Shown here in pieces: positions 1 to 7,438 of a stretch of DNA of 59,234 nt. The position numbers were made by a program, and so were the translations under genes. The stretch is from Sphingopyxis sp. UBA6723 (lineage in GTDB: Bacteria; Pseudomonadota; Alphaproteobacteria; Sphingomonadales; Sphingomonadaceae). The notes beneath the pieces are model-generated. The model searched no databases, had not been told where the DNA came from, and saw only the letters and a program-made list of their open reading frames with translations. Positions within the stretch are counted from its first letter, which is position 1. The number at the start of each line of letters is the position of its first letter. Where the stretch lies: the NCBI RefSeq assembly GCF_002454115.1, contig NZ_DKIH01000003.1, positions 8,756 through 67,989 on the forward strand. Direction: 5' to 3'.

Positions 1-240
1 ATAGCCCTGCACCATGACGCGGCGGTTGAACTTGAAACCTGCGAGGATCGCGAGCGTCGTGTCGCCGTCAAAGACATAGGCGGGGTCGAGGTCGGGTACG
101 CGCTCGTCGGCCTCGCTGAACGCTGGTACCTTCATGTCGATGTCGATCCCGAACAGCTCGCGCGCATCGACCTCGACATCGGGCGCCGCGAGAAGCGTCG
201 AACCATGATGGTCGGGAAGGCTGTTCGGAATATCGGTCAT
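1..240 (-). CDS. cobS: Cobaltochelatase subunit CobS, N-terminal part (cut by window edge)
   Basis: The first 80 codons of a gene reading off the left edge, starting at ATG 240. The protein contains DMKVPAFSEADERVPDLDP and then TTLAILAGFKFNRRVMVQGY, the conserved CobS N-terminus that directly precedes the Walker A loop; the ATP-binding core lies outside the window. CobS is the AAA+ (MoxR-type) subunit that works with CobT and CobN to insert cobalt into the corrin ring during aerobic cobalamin synthesis, in the cytoplasm. It follows the NTF2-like and J-domain genes on the same strand. Family assignment is firm from this motif string; whether the rest is intact cannot be seen. Confidence 0.85.
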   Translation of the reverse strand, partial: MTDIPNSLPDHHGSTLLAAPDVEVDARELFGIDIDMKVPAFSEADERVPDLDPAYVFDGDTTLAILAGFKFNRRVMVQGY

Positions 241-335
241 GTCAAAGGTCCAGCAAAGCGGTCGGGAGAGAGTCGCCGTCGTCCGGCGCTTCGGCTAGCG
301 CGGTATAGGCGTCGGTTTCAGCTTGCAACGCCTTT

Positions 336-773
336 TCAGAGGAGGCCGAGCGCCTTCATTACCGCCGACTGGTCGTAATAGGGGCGTTCGCAGATGATCT
401 TGTCGCTGCCCGGGGCAAATTCGAAACTCGCGGCCATGCGGATGCGAAACGCCTTGCCGGTTGGGGCGATCGTGCGCGGGCCGAGCTTCAGCGGGCCAAG
501 GTGGGTACCGGTCAGCCAGAATTCGACGAGCACCGTGTCGGTTGCGGCGTCAGCGGCAATCGCGATGACCTCGTTCGCCTGATCGGGGAAGGGCTCGCGC
601 GACGCGGCGAAATAGGATCGCACCGCGGCTTCGCCGTCAAACACAGTGCCGGGGCCGAGAAGTTCGTAGCGCGGATGCTCGAAGGTCGCGATGACGCCAT
701 CCCAATCGTGGGTGATTTCGAGCGCCATATGGCGGCGAACCACCTCGATCCGGGCGTCATCCAATTCGCTCAT
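336..773 (-). CDS. NTF2-like (SnoaL/ester cyclase type) protein
   Basis: A 145-residue protein. The start at ATG 773 is chosen over an upstream in-frame start because GGGAGAG lies just before it and MSELDD begins the recognisable fold. The pattern (an N-terminal helix with HMALEITHDWDGVIATFEHPRYE, then FDGEAAVRSYFAASREPFPD and a VEFWLTGTHLGPL strand) is that of the SnoaL-like cone-shaped NTF2 superfamily, which includes polyketide cyclases, isomerases and non-catalytic ligand binders. The substrate cannot be told. It lies 13 bp downstream of the J-domain gene and is probably co-transcribed with it and cobS. No signal peptide, so cytoplasmic. Confidence 0.7.
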   Translation of the reverse strand: MSELDDARIEVVRRHMALEITHDWDGVIATFEHPRYELLGPGTVFDGEAAVRSYFAASREPFPDQANEVIAIAADAATDTVLVEFWLTGTHLGPLKLGPRTIAPTGKAFRIRMAASFEFAPGSDKIICERPYYDQSAVMKALGLL

Positions 774-786
774 CGTTACTCTCCCT

Positions 787-1380
787 TCAGGCAAAAGCCT
801 TGGTCTTGCGGAGCAATTGGTACGCCGCGACGACTTCACCCAGCCGCGACTCGAAACTGCGGTCGCCGCCGTTGCGGTCGGGATGGTAGCGGCGGACGAG
901 CTCGCTGTAACGCCGCCGCAGCGCGGCGCGGTCGGCGTCGACTGCTAGGCCGAGCAATTGCATGGCGCCACGTTCCTCGCGCGTGAGCCCCGGATTGGCG
1001 GCTTCGCGCCGCGCCTCGTCCATCCGCTGACGGAACCGCGCGCCCAGCGCATCGATCGGATCCTTGAAATCGGCCCAGCGCGGCGGCAGGTCGGCGCTGC
1101 CCGCGGCGCGAAAGGCGCGGCTTTCGGTCTCCCATCCCGCGGTCGGCGACTGCGCCGCCATGATCTGGTCCGGGTTCATTCCCTCGAAGAAGTTATATCC
1201 GGCGTTGAATTCGCGGACATGGTCGAGGCACAGCCAGCGATATTGCGGTGGTCCGTCGGGCGAGCGTGTCCACGACATCGGTGCCCGAAACTCGCCGGGT
1301 TCGCGGCATCCGGGTGCGGCGCAGGGCTCGTCGCGCGGGACGCGACCGTGGAAGCGGTTGGGGCGGGGCGGCGTGGACAA
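787..1380 (-). CDS. J-domain (DnaJ-like) protein with Cys/His-rich N-terminus
   Basis: About 197 residues if translation begins at TTG 1380; no ATG suits the family length, and further upstream the frame runs across the divergent bolA gene. The C-terminus (about residues 140-197) is a J domain with HPD at about 166-168 in RRYHPDRNGGD, the loop that stimulates DnaK/Hsp70 ATPase. The N-terminus has a C-x4-C (about 20-25) and a C-x2-H (about 51-54), which could bind zinc. There is no Gly/Phe or classical DnaJ zinc-finger region, so it is a specialised co-chaperone. It sits divergently to bolA and upstream of cobS. The start codon is uncertain. Confidence 0.75.
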   Translation of the reverse strand: MSTPPRPNRFHGRVPRDEPCAAPGCREPGEFRAPMSWTRSPDGPPQYRWLCLDHVREFNAGYNFFEGMNPDQIMAAQSPTAGWETESRAFRAAGSADLPPRWADFKDPIDALGARFRQRMDEARREAANPGLTREERGAMQLLGLAVDADRAALRRRYSELVRRYHPDRNGGDRSFESRLGEVVAAYQLLRKTKAFA

Positions 1381-1421
1381 AACAAGCTTTCGAGGTGCGG
1401 GGCGAGGAGAAAGGCAGGCCT

Positions 1422-1427
1422 TATAAT
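1422..1427 (+). promoter_or_regulatory. Possible -10 element for bolA-pirin
   Basis: A perfect TATAAT lies 18 bp before the bolA start in the short gap between the divergent J-domain gene and bolA. No convincing -35 hexamer is visible at 16-18 bp upstream. Inference only. Confidence 0.3.
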
Positions 1428-1444
1428 TTGGTGACGGAACGCTT

Positions 1445-1738
1445 ATGGTCAACCCCATGAGCAGCAATGGCCCCGTGCAACAAGAGATGGAAAACCTGCT
1501 CCGCGCAGCTTTTCCCGATGCCAATTTCATCGTGAGCAACGACAGCGCCAAACATCATGGCCACGCCGGTGACGACGGATCGGGGGAATCGCATTTCAGC
1601 CTGACCATCGAATGGGCGGGCTTTGCCGGCATGAATCGCGTCGCGCGCCAGCGCGCGATCAACAAGGCACTCGGCGACCTGCCGGGGCAGCGCGTTCACG
1701 CGCTGGCGATCAAGGCGAGCGCGCCGGGAGAATCATGA
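1445..1738 (+). CDS. bolA: BolA family protein
   Basis: A 97-residue protein with the BolA/IbaG signature SAKHHGH at about residues 34-40, a following GESHFSLTIE strand and a C-terminal RVHALAIKA strand. BolA proteins pair with monothiol glutaredoxins to bind [2Fe-2S] clusters, and some act as DNA-binding regulators. GGAAC lies just before ATG 1445; ATG 1457 is an alternative start. The stop overlaps the start of the pirin gene as ATGA, so the two are translationally coupled. A link to iron-sulfur metabolism fits the SUF operon 20 kb away but is not shown here. Confidence 0.9.
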   Translation: MVNPMSSNGPVQQEMENLLRAAFPDANFIVSNDSAKHHGHAGDDGSGESHFSLTIEWAGFAGMNRVARQRAINKALGDLPGQRVHALAIKASAPGES

Positions 1739-2619
1739 TGGACGTTATCACCCCCTCGACCCATGATCTTGGCGCTTTTGAAGTGCGGCGGACGCTGCCC
1801 AACAAGGCGCGGACGATGGTTGGGCCGTTCATCTTTGTCGATCAGTTCGGCCCCGCGCATTTCGACATCGGCGCAGGCATGGACGTGCGCCCGCATCCGC
1901 ATATCAACCTGGCGACTGTCACCTATTTGTTCGACGGCGCGATCGAGCATCGCGACAGCCTGGGGACGCTCGCGACAATCCGCCCCGGCGCTTGCAACCT
2001 GATGACCGCGGGCAGCGGCATCGTCCATTCGGAGCGCACCCCGGCCGCCGAGCGCGCGAGCGGATCGGGCATTTCGGGGATGCAGACCTGGCTCGCGCTG
2101 CCCGACGGCAAGGAAGAGATTGACGCGGCGTTCGAGCATGTCGCGAAGGACGATCTGCCGTTGGTCGAGGATGGCGGCGTTTCGGCGCGGATCATCATGG
2201 GTAGCCTATGGGGTGCAACGTCGCCGATCACCCAGCATGCCGCGACGATCTACGCCGACATCTTGATGAACGCTGGGTCCAGCATTCCGATCGAAGCCGA
2301 GGCCGACGAGCGCGCAGTGCTGGTCGCACTGGGTGACGCGAGCCTTGATGGCGAAAAGCTCGATCGCTACAGTCTCTACATATTGAAACCCGGGCAGGCG
2401 ATGACGCTGCGTGCTGACAGCGACGCGCGCGTGATGCTGCTCGGCGGAGAGGCGTTCACGACCCCCCGCCATGTGTGGTGGAATTTCGTGAGCTCGTCGC
2501 GCGACCGAATCAACCAGGCGAAGCATGACTGGAAAGACGGCAAATTCCTGCTCGTTCCGGGCGATAGCGAGGAGTTTATCCCGATCCCCGAGGTTCCGAA
2601 GACCGTAAGCTACCCCTGA
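1735..2619 (+). CDS. Pirin family cupin protein
   Basis: A 294-residue protein starting at ATG 1735 (overlapping the bolA stop, with GGGAG 5 bp upstream). The N-terminal cupin holds RPHPHINLATVTYLFDG with His54/His56 and GSGIVHSE with His98/Glu100, the four metal ligands known from human pirin and E. coli YhhW. Pirins are iron-binding bicupins; some have quercetinase activity and others are redox-dependent regulators. The C-terminal cupin covers roughly residues 180-275. The 3' end overlaps the convergent gene by 10 bp. The physiological substrate is unknown. Confidence 0.88.
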   Translation: MMDVITPSTHDLGAFEVRRTLPNKARTMVGPFIFVDQFGPAHFDIGAGMDVRPHPHINLATVTYLFDGAIEHRDSLGTLATIRPGACNLMTAGSGIVHSERTPAAERASGSGISGMQTWLALPDGKEEIDAAFEHVAKDDLPLVEDGGVSARIIMGSLWGATSPITQHAATIYADILMNAGSSIPIEAEADERAVLVALGDASLDGEKLDRYSLYILKPGQAMTLRADSDARVMLLGGEAFTTPRHVWWNFVSSSRDRINQAKHDWKDGKFLLVPGDSEEFIPIPEVPKTVSYP

Positions 2620-3017
2620 TCGGCAAAAACGCGATCAACCGCCAACTGGCTCGCGATCCAATCGTCGTCAACGGGCAATCGTTTGGCAATAGCCGTTCCT
2701 GGCGCGACGACGCGCCAGAAGGGCGTGACGGCGTCGCGGGCGCTTCCCTCCGCCAACCGGCGGAGCGCATGTTCGGCCACTTGTCTGACAAAAATGGCCG
2801 TCGAAACCGGGCAGGTCGCATCGCTCTTGTGGCGCCGCGCCAGTTCGCGCCGCATCTGCTCGATACTTTTCGTGGCACCGGCCGGAATGCGGGCGATATA
2901 GGCGGCAACTATCTCGGGCGTCGCCACGAACAGGACGCTGCCTGCGGCGATGCCAGCGAAACGGGTTTCCAAAACGACGCGCTTCGCAACTTTTAGCTTG
3001 GCGTTGGGGCGGGGCAT
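2610..3017 (-). CDS. Small protein resembling the alkyltransferase-like (MGMT DNA-binding) fold
   Basis: A 135-residue protein. The middle reads RRELARRHKSDATCPVSTAIFVRQVAEHAL and then VTPFWRVVAPG, which resembles the winged-helix DNA-binding half of O6-alkylguanine transferases and Atl1-type proteins, where a PWWRV/PFWRV strand is typical. The PCHRV alkyl-acceptor motif is absent, so it would not be a suicide transferase. The basic N-terminus (MPRPNAKLKVAKR) could contact nucleic acid. The fold assignment is by eye and tentative. It overlaps the pirin 3' end convergently and has a palindrome 67 bp upstream of its start. Confidence 0.5.
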   Translation of the reverse strand: MPRPNAKLKVAKRVVLETRFAGIAAGSVLFVATPEIVAAYIARIPAGATKSIEQMRRELARRHKSDATCPVSTAIFVRQVAEHALRRLAEGSARDAVTPFWRVVAPGTAIAKRLPVDDDWIASQLAVDRVFADQG

Positions 3018-3083
3018 GGTGTTTCGTCCTGACGTTGATCGTGTTGCGCTATCATCGCCGTGGATGTTCTCAAATAATCAGAC

Positions 3084-3102
3084 TGATAAATTTTGTTTAT
3101 CA
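3084..3102. promoter_or_regulatory. 19-bp inverted repeat upstream of the MGMT-like gene
   Basis: TGATAAA-N5-TTTATCA with perfect 7-bp arms, in an AT-rich patch 67 bp upstream of the 3017 start. Spacing and symmetry suit a dimeric repressor site. The regulator is unknown. Confidence 0.35.
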
Positions 3103-3248
3103 AGGGGATAAGTTAGGGCTGGTCGATCACTTGGACCTTGGCATCGTACAACTGCACAAGGTGGCAGAACGAATCAAAGCGGTCGGCTTAGGGTTGAAAA
3201 AAATTCGTCGAAACGAGCTGGCGATGCATCGTTCGCCGCTGCACAGCT

Positions 3249-4166
3249 TCAACCGAGCAGATCCATGGCCAATGCGGCGATCTTTTCGGGCGCCTCGATG
3301 TCGGCGAAGTGGCCGATATCTTCCCATTCGGTGTAGACCGCCTCCGGTGCATATTTTTGAACCGACTTACGATCGGTCGCGGCATGCGATTTGTCGGAAA
3401 GCCCCCAGAATATTGCTGCGGGGATGCGAACGTCGATCATCGGATCGTCGATTTCGGCGAGTTTTTGAACCTGAGAGGCCAGCGCGTAACAGCAGCTTGC
3501 CGCCTGGATTTTACGCGCCTCGTCCTGCAGGGCCGCGACAGGGGCCAAGGGGCCGGCGGCGAATGGGATCCAGAAATCGATCGTCGTCTTGACCCGGTTA
3601 AGCCGGAATCCGACTTGGCCTGCAAAGGGTTGCGCGAGGATCGCGCCGCCGAGCGCCGCGTGAATCCACTTATCCTCTGCCGCGAAATCGCCAGTCTGCC
3701 CGATGATGACGCCGGCCAGTTCGTCGCCCATGATCGTCGCGATACGCGCCGCATAGAGCCCCTGAATGCATGGTCCGACCAGCACGACGCGCGGCAGGTC
3801 GAGCGATCGCAACGCCGCGGCGATGATCTCACAACTGGCCTCAAAGCCCAACGCTTCGGCAGAAACGGGAAATGAAAAGCCGAAGCCCGGCAATTCCATG
3901 ATCACAATGTTGAATCGATCTTCCAGCGCAGCGATCAGCGCGTCATAGCTCTCAATCGTTGCCGGGGCGTCGGGCAAAATCGCCAGCGTCGGTTTGTCGG
4001 CATCACGCCCAGCGATGCGATAGCGGATGAAGGACAAATTATGTTCGAACAACGCCAACCCGGGCCGCGACGCGATGGCGCGAGTGCGGAACGCGGCTTC
4101 GTCAAGGCCGGAAAAGGCCAGCGTGTCGAGGACGGCGGGATCGATGGAAGGCTGGGGGCTGGGCAT
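3249..4166 (-). CDS. Alpha/beta hydrolase with Cys at the nucleophile elbow
   Basis: A 305-residue alpha/beta hydrolase-fold protein starting at ATG 4166 with AAGGAG 8 bp upstream. The oxyanion-side strand (MELPGFGFSFP, about 90-100) and the C-terminal DIGHFADIEAPEKI, with the catalytic His, are clear. The elbow reads VGPCIQG at about 130-136: Cys133 replaces the usual Ser, and Gln replaces the usual Gly two positions after it. A Cys nucleophile is known in dienelactone hydrolases, so activity is possible, but the substrate is unknown. It is divergent from a TetR gene; the 35-bp gap holds a palindromic operator, so it is probably the repressor's target. Confidence 0.75.
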   Translation of the reverse strand: MPSPQPSIDPAVLDTLAFSGLDEAAFRTRAIASRPGLALFEHNLSFIRYRIAGRDADKPTLAILPDAPATIESYDALIAALEDRFNIVIMELPGFGFSFPVSAEALGFEASCEIIAAALRSLDLPRVVLVGPCIQGLYAARIATIMGDELAGVIIGQTGDFAAEDKWIHAALGGAILAQPFAGQVGFRLNRVKTTIDFWIPFAAGPLAPVAALQDEARKIQAASCCYALASQVQKLAEIDDPMIDVRIPAAIFWGLSDKSHAATDRKSVQKYAPEAVYTEWEDIGHFADIEAPEKIAALAMDLLG

Positions 4167-4181
4167 GGGGCGATTCTCCTT

Positions 4182-4199
4182 GTATACAGATCAGTATAC
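4182..4199. promoter_or_regulatory. TetR-type operator between divergent genes
   Basis: GTATACAGATCAGTATAC, an 18-bp palindrome with two mismatched positions. It fills half of the 35-bp gap between the hydrolase start (4166) and the TetR start (4202). It would cover both promoters, giving autoregulation plus control of the hydrolase. Regulator assignment is inferred from location. Confidence 0.65.
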
Positions 4200-4201
4200 C
4201 T

Positions 4202-4789
4202 ATGACGAAACGCGATGCAATATTGGTGGCCGCCGAACGGCTGTTTTCGCGCAACGGCTTTGGCCTGACCGGCGTCGACGCGCTCGCCGCGGCGGCGGGC
4301 GTGACCAAGCGTACGCTGTACAAGCAGTTCGGGTCGAAGGAGGGGTTGTTCGCCGAATGGCTGCGTGCGCGCGACCTGCGGACGCGGCGATCGTTGCTGG
4401 CGGCGATCGACGCGCGCGCCGCGGCCCCGGGCGACCGGATGCTGGCGCTGTTCGACATATTAGCCCAGTTGGCAGGCAATCCCGGCTTTCACGGCTGTCC
4501 CTTTTCGCGCGCGCTGCTTGAGTTCGGCGATGCCGCCGCCCATGAGGCCAGCCGTCAGGTCGCGGCCGCGCACAAGGCGGAGCTTGCTCGCTGGTTTACC
4601 GCCGAACTGGCGGCGGCAGGGGTGGCCGACCCACCGGCGGCGGCCGAGGAGCTGGCGCTGCTGTATGAAGGCGTGCTGCAACGCATCGCGGCGACGCGCT
4701 CGGCCGATGCAGCGCACGCCGCGCGGCGCATCTGGCAGGCGCGGCTGGCAGCCTTGGGCGTTGCGATGACGGAGCAATCCGGGCCATAG
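4202..4789 (+). CDS. TetR family transcriptional regulator
   Basis: A 195-residue protein. The N-terminal helix-turn-helix (about residues 5-50) reads ILVAAERLFSRNGF, then GVDALAAAAGVTKRTLYKQF and GSKEGLF, a canonical TetR DNA-binding domain; the C-terminal helical domain would bind an inducer. ATG 4202 follows the operator by 2 bp with no Shine-Dalgarno sequence, so the message may be leaderless or start within the operator. The next gene downstream (an epoxide hydrolase-like protein, 33 bp away) is on the same strand and may belong to the same regulated unit. The ligand is unknown, perhaps an ester or epoxide handled by the neighbouring hydrolases. Confidence 0.88.
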   Translation: MTKRDAILVAAERLFSRNGFGLTGVDALAAAAGVTKRTLYKQFGSKEGLFAEWLRARDLRTRRSLLAAIDARAAAPGDRMLALFDILAQLAGNPGFHGCPFSRALLEFGDAAAHEASRQVAAAHKAELARWFTAELAAAGVADPPAAAEELALLYEGVLQRIAATRSADAAHAARRIWQARLAALGVAMTEQSGP

Positions 4790-4822
4790 CAACGGCGCAG
4801 ACCAATAGGGAGGGGACAGTTG

Positions 4823-5743
4823 ATGACGGATTTCCGGCAGCAACGCGTGGCATTGACAACAGGAATCGAACTCGACGTCGTCGATATCGGCCCGCGCGAC
4901 GCGCCGACGCTCGTCTTTCTCCACGGCTTTCCCGAATCGCATCGTACCTGGCGCTATCAGTTGCCGCACTTTGCGGATCGCTTTCGCTGCATCGCGCCCG
5001 ACCAGCGCGGCTATCGCGGATCGTCGAAGCCGCAGGATGGCGCATCCTATACGCCCGACAAGTTGATCGCCGACATCTTTGCGCTCGCCGATGCGCTCGG
5101 CGTCGGCGAATTTACAATTGTCGGCCACGACTGGGGCGGGGCGATCGCATGGGGGGTGGCGCTGGGCGGCCAGCCAAACGGACTGCATCCGGCATGGTCG
5201 GGACGAGTGACCCGCGCCGTCATCGCCAACGCGCCGCACCCGGCCATCTTTCAGCGCCTACTCTTCACGAATGAACAACAGCGCGCGGCGAGTCAGTATA
5301 TCAGCATCTTTCGCGATCCCGCGAGCGACCCAATCATCGAGGACCATGGCATCGCCGGCATTCTTGCCCATGCCTTTGCGGGACGCGTCCCCAGCGGCGG
5401 CATCCAGCCGCCCGACGAGATCGCCCGACTGCTGAAGGATTGGGAGGATCGTGACACCTGCCGGGCGATGATCAACTGGTACCGCGGGTCACCATCGATT
5501 GTCCCGGCGATGGATGCGCCCTATGTCGCGCCGCCCGTCCCCCCGTTTCCCAAGCTGACGATCCCCACTCTTGTGATCTGGGCGCTCGAGGACGTCGCGC
5601 TGCCGCCGTGCAATCTTGATGGAATAGTCGATCTCGTCCCCGCGGTGCGGATCGTTCATGTTCCTGATTGCGGTCATTTCGTGCCGTGGGAGGCGCCGGA
5701 CGCGGTCAATGCCGCGATGGACGATTTCCTCACGACCAACTGA
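4823..5743 (+). CDS. Alpha/beta hydrolase, epoxide hydrolase-like
   Basis: A 306-residue protein. ATG 4823 has GGGAGGGG 7 bp upstream. HGFPESHRTWRYQ (about 34-46) gives the HGxP oxyanion motif of epoxide hydrolases, and VGHDWGG places the nucleophile Asp at about 103, as in epoxide hydrolases and haloalkane dehalogenases. A late Asp (WALEDVAL) and DCGHFVPWEAPD supply the rest of the triad. HGFPE with the cap region favours epoxide hydrolase over dehalogenase. No signal peptide is visible. It follows the TetR gene closely on the same strand and ends before a strong GC hairpin. Confidence 0.8.
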   Translation: MTDFRQQRVALTTGIELDVVDIGPRDAPTLVFLHGFPESHRTWRYQLPHFADRFRCIAPDQRGYRGSSKPQDGASYTPDKLIADIFALADALGVGEFTIVGHDWGGAIAWGVALGGQPNGLHPAWSGRVTRAVIANAPHPAIFQRLLFTNEQQRAASQYISIFRDPASDPIIEDHGIAGILAHAFAGRVPSGGIQPPDEIARLLKDWEDRDTCRAMINWYRGSPSIVPAMDAPYVAPPVPPFPKLTIPTLVIWALEDVALPPCNLDGIVDLVPAVRIVHVPDCGHFVPWEAPDAVNAAMDDFLTTN

Positions 5744-5766
5744 ATTAATGCAATTTCCCATTGACC

Positions 5767-5800
5767 AAAAAAGTGGCGGGCGGCGTATTCGCCGCCCGCC
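5767..5800 (-). terminator. GC hairpin with T-tract on the minus strand
   Basis: An 11-bp perfect stem (GGCGGGCGGCG / CGCCGCCCGCC, loop TATT, 5775-5800) preceded on the + strand by an A-run, so read on the minus strand it is followed by ACTTTTTT. On the + strand a run of nine G follows instead. It is an intrinsic terminator in the minus direction, although no minus-strand gene is seen just upstream of it. The stem may still help end the + strand hydrolase transcript. Confidence 0.5.
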
Positions 5801-5969
5801 TGGGGGGGGGCTGGTAAGACGTGTCGGGGAGACACGCAAAAGGGTCTGTCCAACGGCAGTTTTTCCCCATTTTCCGCCGTTATCCAAGGATTCTGGAGGG
5901 GCGAGTTAACCATAGGTTTGGTGCAAATGGCAGGCTTTCACATTCTCCCCAACTTGCCATATTCGTGCC

Positions 5970-6752
5970 ATGGAATTGGGAGGACTCAGGGTCGCCTCGA
6001 TCGTTGATCGCATTGAAGGGCCGTCGAGCTGGACGGTCGAACGCGACGTCCATGTCCTCTACTTGTATGAAGCCGGCAGCTACCACTGGCTCGAAACCTG
6101 GCTCGACGACCAGCGAACCTCGCTGGGAGATCCTTTGCCTGGCGAGATGTGGCTGGCGCCGGCCGGTCGCCGCTATCATGGTGAAGCAAAGGGCGGCGGC
6201 GTCCGTTACATCGAAGTTGAAATTCCCGCCGCGCGGCTGGTCGTTGCGCCCGACGCCCGCGCGCTCGCGGGGCATTATGACATGGCGCTGGCTTCGCTGG
6301 TGCGCGCTCTGGGGGCCGGCGATGCTGCGGCAGCCGATCCGTTGGTGACCGTTCTCGCCAAAACGCTGGACGGCATGGTGGTGCGTCGGGACTCGTCCGC
6401 CGTCACTCAGCGCATGAATGACCTGATGGCCTATATCCAAACCCAGCTCGAACTGTCGCTGACGGTGGAAGAGATGGCGGCGAAGGTCGGCATGTCGGTC
6501 AACAGCTTGATCGTCCATTTCGCCCGGGCGACGGGCTATACCCCGGCGCAATATATGTTGCGCCAGCGGCTGCGGCGCGCGTGCTGGTTCCTGATGAACC
6601 GCCCGCTGTCGGTGGCCGAGATCGCCTTTGCGACCGGCTTTTCCAGCCACGCCCACTTGTGCGCGATTTTTCGTCGCAAGCTGGGCATGTCGCCGGGCGA
6701 GTGGCGGCGGCGGCATGTTTCGGCTATTTTGCCGCCAGCCTGGGAGGATTAA
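5970..6752 (+). CDS. AraC family transcriptional regulator
   Basis: A 260-residue protein. The C-terminal third (about 150-255) is a double helix-turn-helix of the AraC/XylS type: LTVEEMAAKVGMSVNSLIVHFARATGYTP, then the second helix pair with SVAEIAFATGFSSHAHLCAIFRRKLGMSPGEWRRR. The N-terminal half is a cupin-like ligand-sensing domain (PGEMWLAPAGRRYHGE and following). Four bases separate its stop from the next gene, a small membrane protein, suggesting an operon. The target and ligand are not evident. Confidence 0.85.
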   Translation: MELGGLRVASIVDRIEGPSSWTVERDVHVLYLYEAGSYHWLETWLDDQRTSLGDPLPGEMWLAPAGRRYHGEAKGGGVRYIEVEIPAARLVVAPDARALAGHYDMALASLVRALGAGDAAAADPLVTVLAKTLDGMVVRRDSSAVTQRMNDLMAYIQTQLELSLTVEEMAAKVGMSVNSLIVHFARATGYTPAQYMLRQRLRRACWFLMNRPLSVAEIAFATGFSSHAHLCAIFRRKLGMSPGEWRRRHVSAILPPAWED

Positions 6753-6755
6753 TCG

Positions 6756-7001
6756 ATGTCGCACACCGTCATCATGCTGCTCGCCGGACTGGCGCTGCTG
6801 ATCGTGCTCCGCCTGACGATCCGCGATGCGGCGCGGGCGACGCGGATGTTCCTCATCTTGTGGCTTGTCATCTCGATCGCCAATCTGCTCGTCGGGGCGC
6901 TGTATGCCGGTTACGGCTGGGCCGAGGAGGCGGGGATCTGGCTGTTGGTTTTCGGCGCCCCGGCAGCGGTTGCTCTGTTGGCCCGGCGGATCGCGCCTTA
7001 G
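6756..7001 (+). CDS. Small integral membrane protein
   Basis: An 81-residue hydrophobic protein with GGGAGG about 8 bp before ATG 6756. Hydrophobic stretches at about residues 5-20, 31-52 and 57-75 suggest two or three membrane helices, and the C-terminus ends in basic LLARRIAP. It resembles small uncharacterised membrane proteins of sphingomonads, but I do not recognise a named family. It is coupled to the AraC gene and may be under its control. No function assigned. Confidence 0.6.
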   Translation: MSHTVIMLLAGLALLIVLRLTIRDAARATRMFLILWLVISIANLLVGALYAGYGWAEEAGIWLLVFGAPAAVALLARRIAP

Positions 7002-7011
7002 GGTCAGGTCC

Positions 7012-7431
7012 CTAGTTTTCGGGCCGCAGCAAACAGCCGCTCGCCCCCGCATAACGCGCGCTGCGCGACGCCAGCAGCGGCACGCTGCCGGTCACCGTTT
7101 TCGTCGCGGGATCTTCACTCAGCGATACCATCTCCATCCCGGGTTCGAAATCGCTCTGACAGCTCTCCAGGCTGCGCCCCTGAACATAGCGGCACGAACA
7201 GCCGACGCGCGCCGCATAGGCCGAGCCGAGTTCGGCCTGCGCCTCGAACGAAGGGAATTTCCAGACGGCAAACACCGCAAACAGCACTGCCAGCCCCAGT
7301 ATCCATGGCAGGCCCCCGCCCCAGCGGCTGGGTTTTTTGCGCCGACGCGGCGGTGGCGCCGGGGCGATCGGCGGCGGCGCGACGGCGGGATTTTCGCCCG
7401 TTGAAGGACCGGTCGGGTTGGTGCTAGTCAC
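7012..7431 (-). CDS. Single-pass membrane protein, function unknown
   Basis: A 139-residue protein with a Pro-rich cytoplasmic N-terminus (PPPIAPAPPPRRRKKPSR), one membrane helix (about 41-60, LPWILGLAVLFAVFAVWKF) and a periplasmic domain. That domain has four Cys (CSC, then SCQS and GCLL), probably disulfide-bonded. The positive-inside rule fits an N-in topology. Its start is only 7 bp from the start of the divergent serine hydrolase at 7439, so promoters must lie within the opposing coding sequences. Not recognised as a named family. Confidence 0.6.
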   Translation of the reverse strand: MTSTNPTGPSTGENPAVAPPPIAPAPPPRRRKKPSRWGGGLPWILGLAVLFAVFAVWKFPSFEAQAELGSAYAARVGCSCRYVQGRSLESCQSDFEPGMEMVSLSEDPATKTVTGSVPLLASRSARYAGASGCLLRPEN

Positions 7432-7438
7432 TCATCCC

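Noticed and set aside
3035..3248. Possible short + strand gene before the hydrolase 3' end
   Set aside because: No ribosome-binding site, and the frame runs on antisense into the hydrolase gene.
5880..7052. 390-codon minus-strand frame opposite the AraC gene
   Set aside because: No domain and no ribosome-binding site; the + strand HTH is convincing.
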